From the NCBI RefSeq assembly GCF_000383955.1, contig NZ_KB913013.1:787694-851693 (forward strand): a stretch of DNA of 64,000 nt, written 5' to 3'. Positions 62,790 to 64,000 of the stretch are shown one piece after another (positions within the stretch are counted from its first letter, which is position 1; every line of letters starts with the position of its first letter). The position numbers and the translations under genes are program-made. This DNA comes from Rudanella lutea DSM 19387 (GTDB lineage: Bacteria; Bacteroidota; Bacteroidia; Cytophagales; Spirosomataceae). Under the pieces are notes generated by a model. That model was not told the DNA's origin. It searched no databases and saw only the letters and a program-made list of their open reading frames with translations.

Positions 62790-64000
62790 TTAGATCTTCT
62801 GGTCGGTATCAAACCCTTCGAGGTAGTCGGCAACGCGCTTTACAAACTGACCACCCAACGACCCGTCAACCACGCGGTGATCGTACGAATGCGACAGGAA
62901 CATCAGCTGCCGAATACCAATCAGGTCGCCCTGCGGGGTCTCGATCACAGCGGGCTTTTTTACAATGGCTCCGAAGGCCATAATGGCTACCTGTGGTTGC
63001 AAAATGATGGGCGTACCCATGATGTTGCCAAACGTACCGATGTTCGACATGGTGTAGGTGCCATTGGCCAGATCGTCGGCGGTGAGCTTGTTTTCACGGG
63101 CCCGCTTCGAGAGGTCGTTTACCTTTTTGGTCAACCCCACCAGGTTATAACTGTCGGCATCGTGAATCACGGGCACGATCAGGTTGCCCGAGGGCAACGC
63201 TACCGCCATGCCGATATTAATGGCCTTCTTGACGATAATAGTATCGCCATCCACCGAGACGTTGATCATGGGGAAGTCCTTAATGGCCTTCACCAGCGCT
63301 TCGATCAGGATAGGCGTAAAGGTCAGGTTCTCCCCTGTTTTGCGCTTGAACTCGTCTTTCATGCGGGCACGCCACTGTACAACGGGCGTCATATCCACCT
63401 CCACAAACGAGCTCACGTGCGGAGAAATCTGCTTCGACTCCACCATGCGCTGCGCAATCATCTTGCGCATCCGGTCCATCTGGATGATGTCTGTCTGCCC
63501 GTTGAGCGATACCGAAGCGGGAGCTTTGGCCGCCGTAGCGGGAGCAGTCGAGGCTGGAGCCGCTTTGGGAGCAGGTGCTGGTATTGGTGCTACCGGAGCT
63601 ACTTCGGCCGACCGGTTTTCCAGATACCCGAGAATATCTTTTTTTGTCAGGCGGTTTTCGGCTCCAGTGCCTGGAATCCGGTCAAGTTCCTCCCGGCCGA
63701 TGCCCTCTTCCTTGGCAATACTCAGCACGAGGGGCGAATAAAACCGACCCGCAAACGAGGGACCATCGGCGAGGTCGGGCCGCGTACGCATCGATGCAAT
63801 GCTCGACTCCAACCCCTGCGCTACCTGGAGTACTTCTGGCTCGGTCTCCTCAGGGGTTTCCTGAGCAACCGGCGTAGACGAGGTTTCGACCGGAGCGGCC
63901 GCAACAGGCGTGGCCGGTTCGGCCGAAACAGACGCTTCGGTTTCGATCCGGGCAATGGGTGCGCCCACGGGCACCACATCGCCCTCCTGCACCAGGCACT
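62790..64000 (-). CDS. Dihydrolipoamide acyltransferase (E2) of a 2-oxoacid dehydrogenase, N-terminus outside window
   Basis: The frame is open to the window end; the visible start (EGDVVPVGAPIARIETE) is the end of the lipoyl domain, so the lipoyl Lys is outside. A linker rich in Ala, Pro and Glu is followed by the E1/E3-binding domain (SPLVLSIAKEEGIGREELDRI ... GTGAENRLTKKDI). The catalytic acyltransferase domain ends with SHSYDHRVVDGSLGGQF (catalytic His and Asp). Part of the pyruvate or branched-chain complex; which one cannot be read here. Confidence 0.92.
   Translation of the reverse strand, partial: CLVQEGDVVPVGAPIARIETEASVSAEPATPVAAAPVETSSTPVAQETPEETEPEVLQVAQGLESSIASMRTRPDLADGPSFAGRFYSPLVLSIAKEEGIGREELDRIPGTGAENRLTKKDILGYLENRSAEVAPVAPIPAPAPKAAPASTAPATAAKAPASVSLNGQTDIIQMDRMRKMIAQRMVESKQISPHVSSFVEVDMTPVVQWRARMKDEFKRKTGENLTFTPILIEALVKAIKDFPMINVSVDGDTIIVKKAINIGMAVALPSGNLIVPVIHDADSYNLVGLTKKVNDLSKRARENKLTADDLANGTYTMSNIGTFGNIMGTPIILQPQVAIMAFGAIVKKPAVIETPQGDLIGIRQLMFLSHSYDHRVVDGSLGGQFVKRVADYLEGFDTDQKI

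Overview
The window looks like chromosomal DNA of a Cytophagales bacterium (Bacteroidota), most like the Spirosoma/Rudanella group (Spirosomataceae). Evidence: a fused MurF-alanine racemase, type IX secretion (T9SS) sorting domains of both the A type and the gliding-motility (B) type, Bacteroidota promoters (TTG, about 20 bases, then TAnnTTTG) in front of all three tRNA genes, a DUF349 protein, a DUF3127 protein and a GC-rich coding style. The genus is an inference; no rRNA gene is present.

Layout. 1-7 kb: M14 carboxypeptidase (cut by the window edge), CorA, MurF-Alr, a subtilase lipoprotein and a small lipoprotein. 7-13 kb: a coiled-coil secreted protein, an IGHMBP2/DNA2-like helicase, PdxH, the DUF349 protein and tRNA-Thr. 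13-25.4 kb: an envelope and secretion block with two OmpA-domain proteins, an ECF sigma factor with a probable anti-sigma partner, a T9SS-exported SGNH esterase carrying four nearly identical domain repeats, and a papain-like protease convergent with a TPR-caspase protein. 25.4-30.5 kb: GH3 glycosidase, a surface protein, an SGNH hydrolase and an HPP membrane protein. 30.6-38 kb: a stress-flavoured cluster with a zinc alcohol dehydrogenase, lipoprotein, small membrane protein, manganese catalase, FRG-domain protein and DUF4142 protein. 38-43 kb: a large haem-binding dehydrogenase lipoprotein downstream of myo-inositol oxygenase, then CoaD. 43-54 kb: housekeeping genes (Nudix, CNNM/CorC transporter, PyrE, DnaB, RlmD, SDR) interspersed with secreted proteins.

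54.7-60 kb is an accessory-looking, visibly AT-richer stretch: tRNA-Lys with two decaying partial copies, a DUF3127 protein with an SSB-like tail, tRNA-Leu, small membrane proteins, a complete IS3-family element with a canonical A-AAA-AAG frameshift site that cuts a small membrane-protein reading frame, and a DUF5946-like protein. 60-64 kb returns to core-type genes: response regulator, GtrA-like protein, deoxynucleoside kinase, deoxyribonucleotidase and the E2 component of a 2-oxoacid dehydrogenase (cut by the window end).

The intergenic regions are rich in long, often perfect hairpins. Some are clear bidirectional terminators. Others form families sharing words such as TGGATAATG or CAGGAGGGGG and look like dispersed non-autonomous palindromic repeats. 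I did not find a convincing entirely new multi-gene system. The most noteworthy items are the tRNA-Lys decay array, the paired papain-like and caspase-like proteases, the SSB-like tail on the DUF3127 protein, and the myo-inositol oxygenase-dehydrogenase pair.
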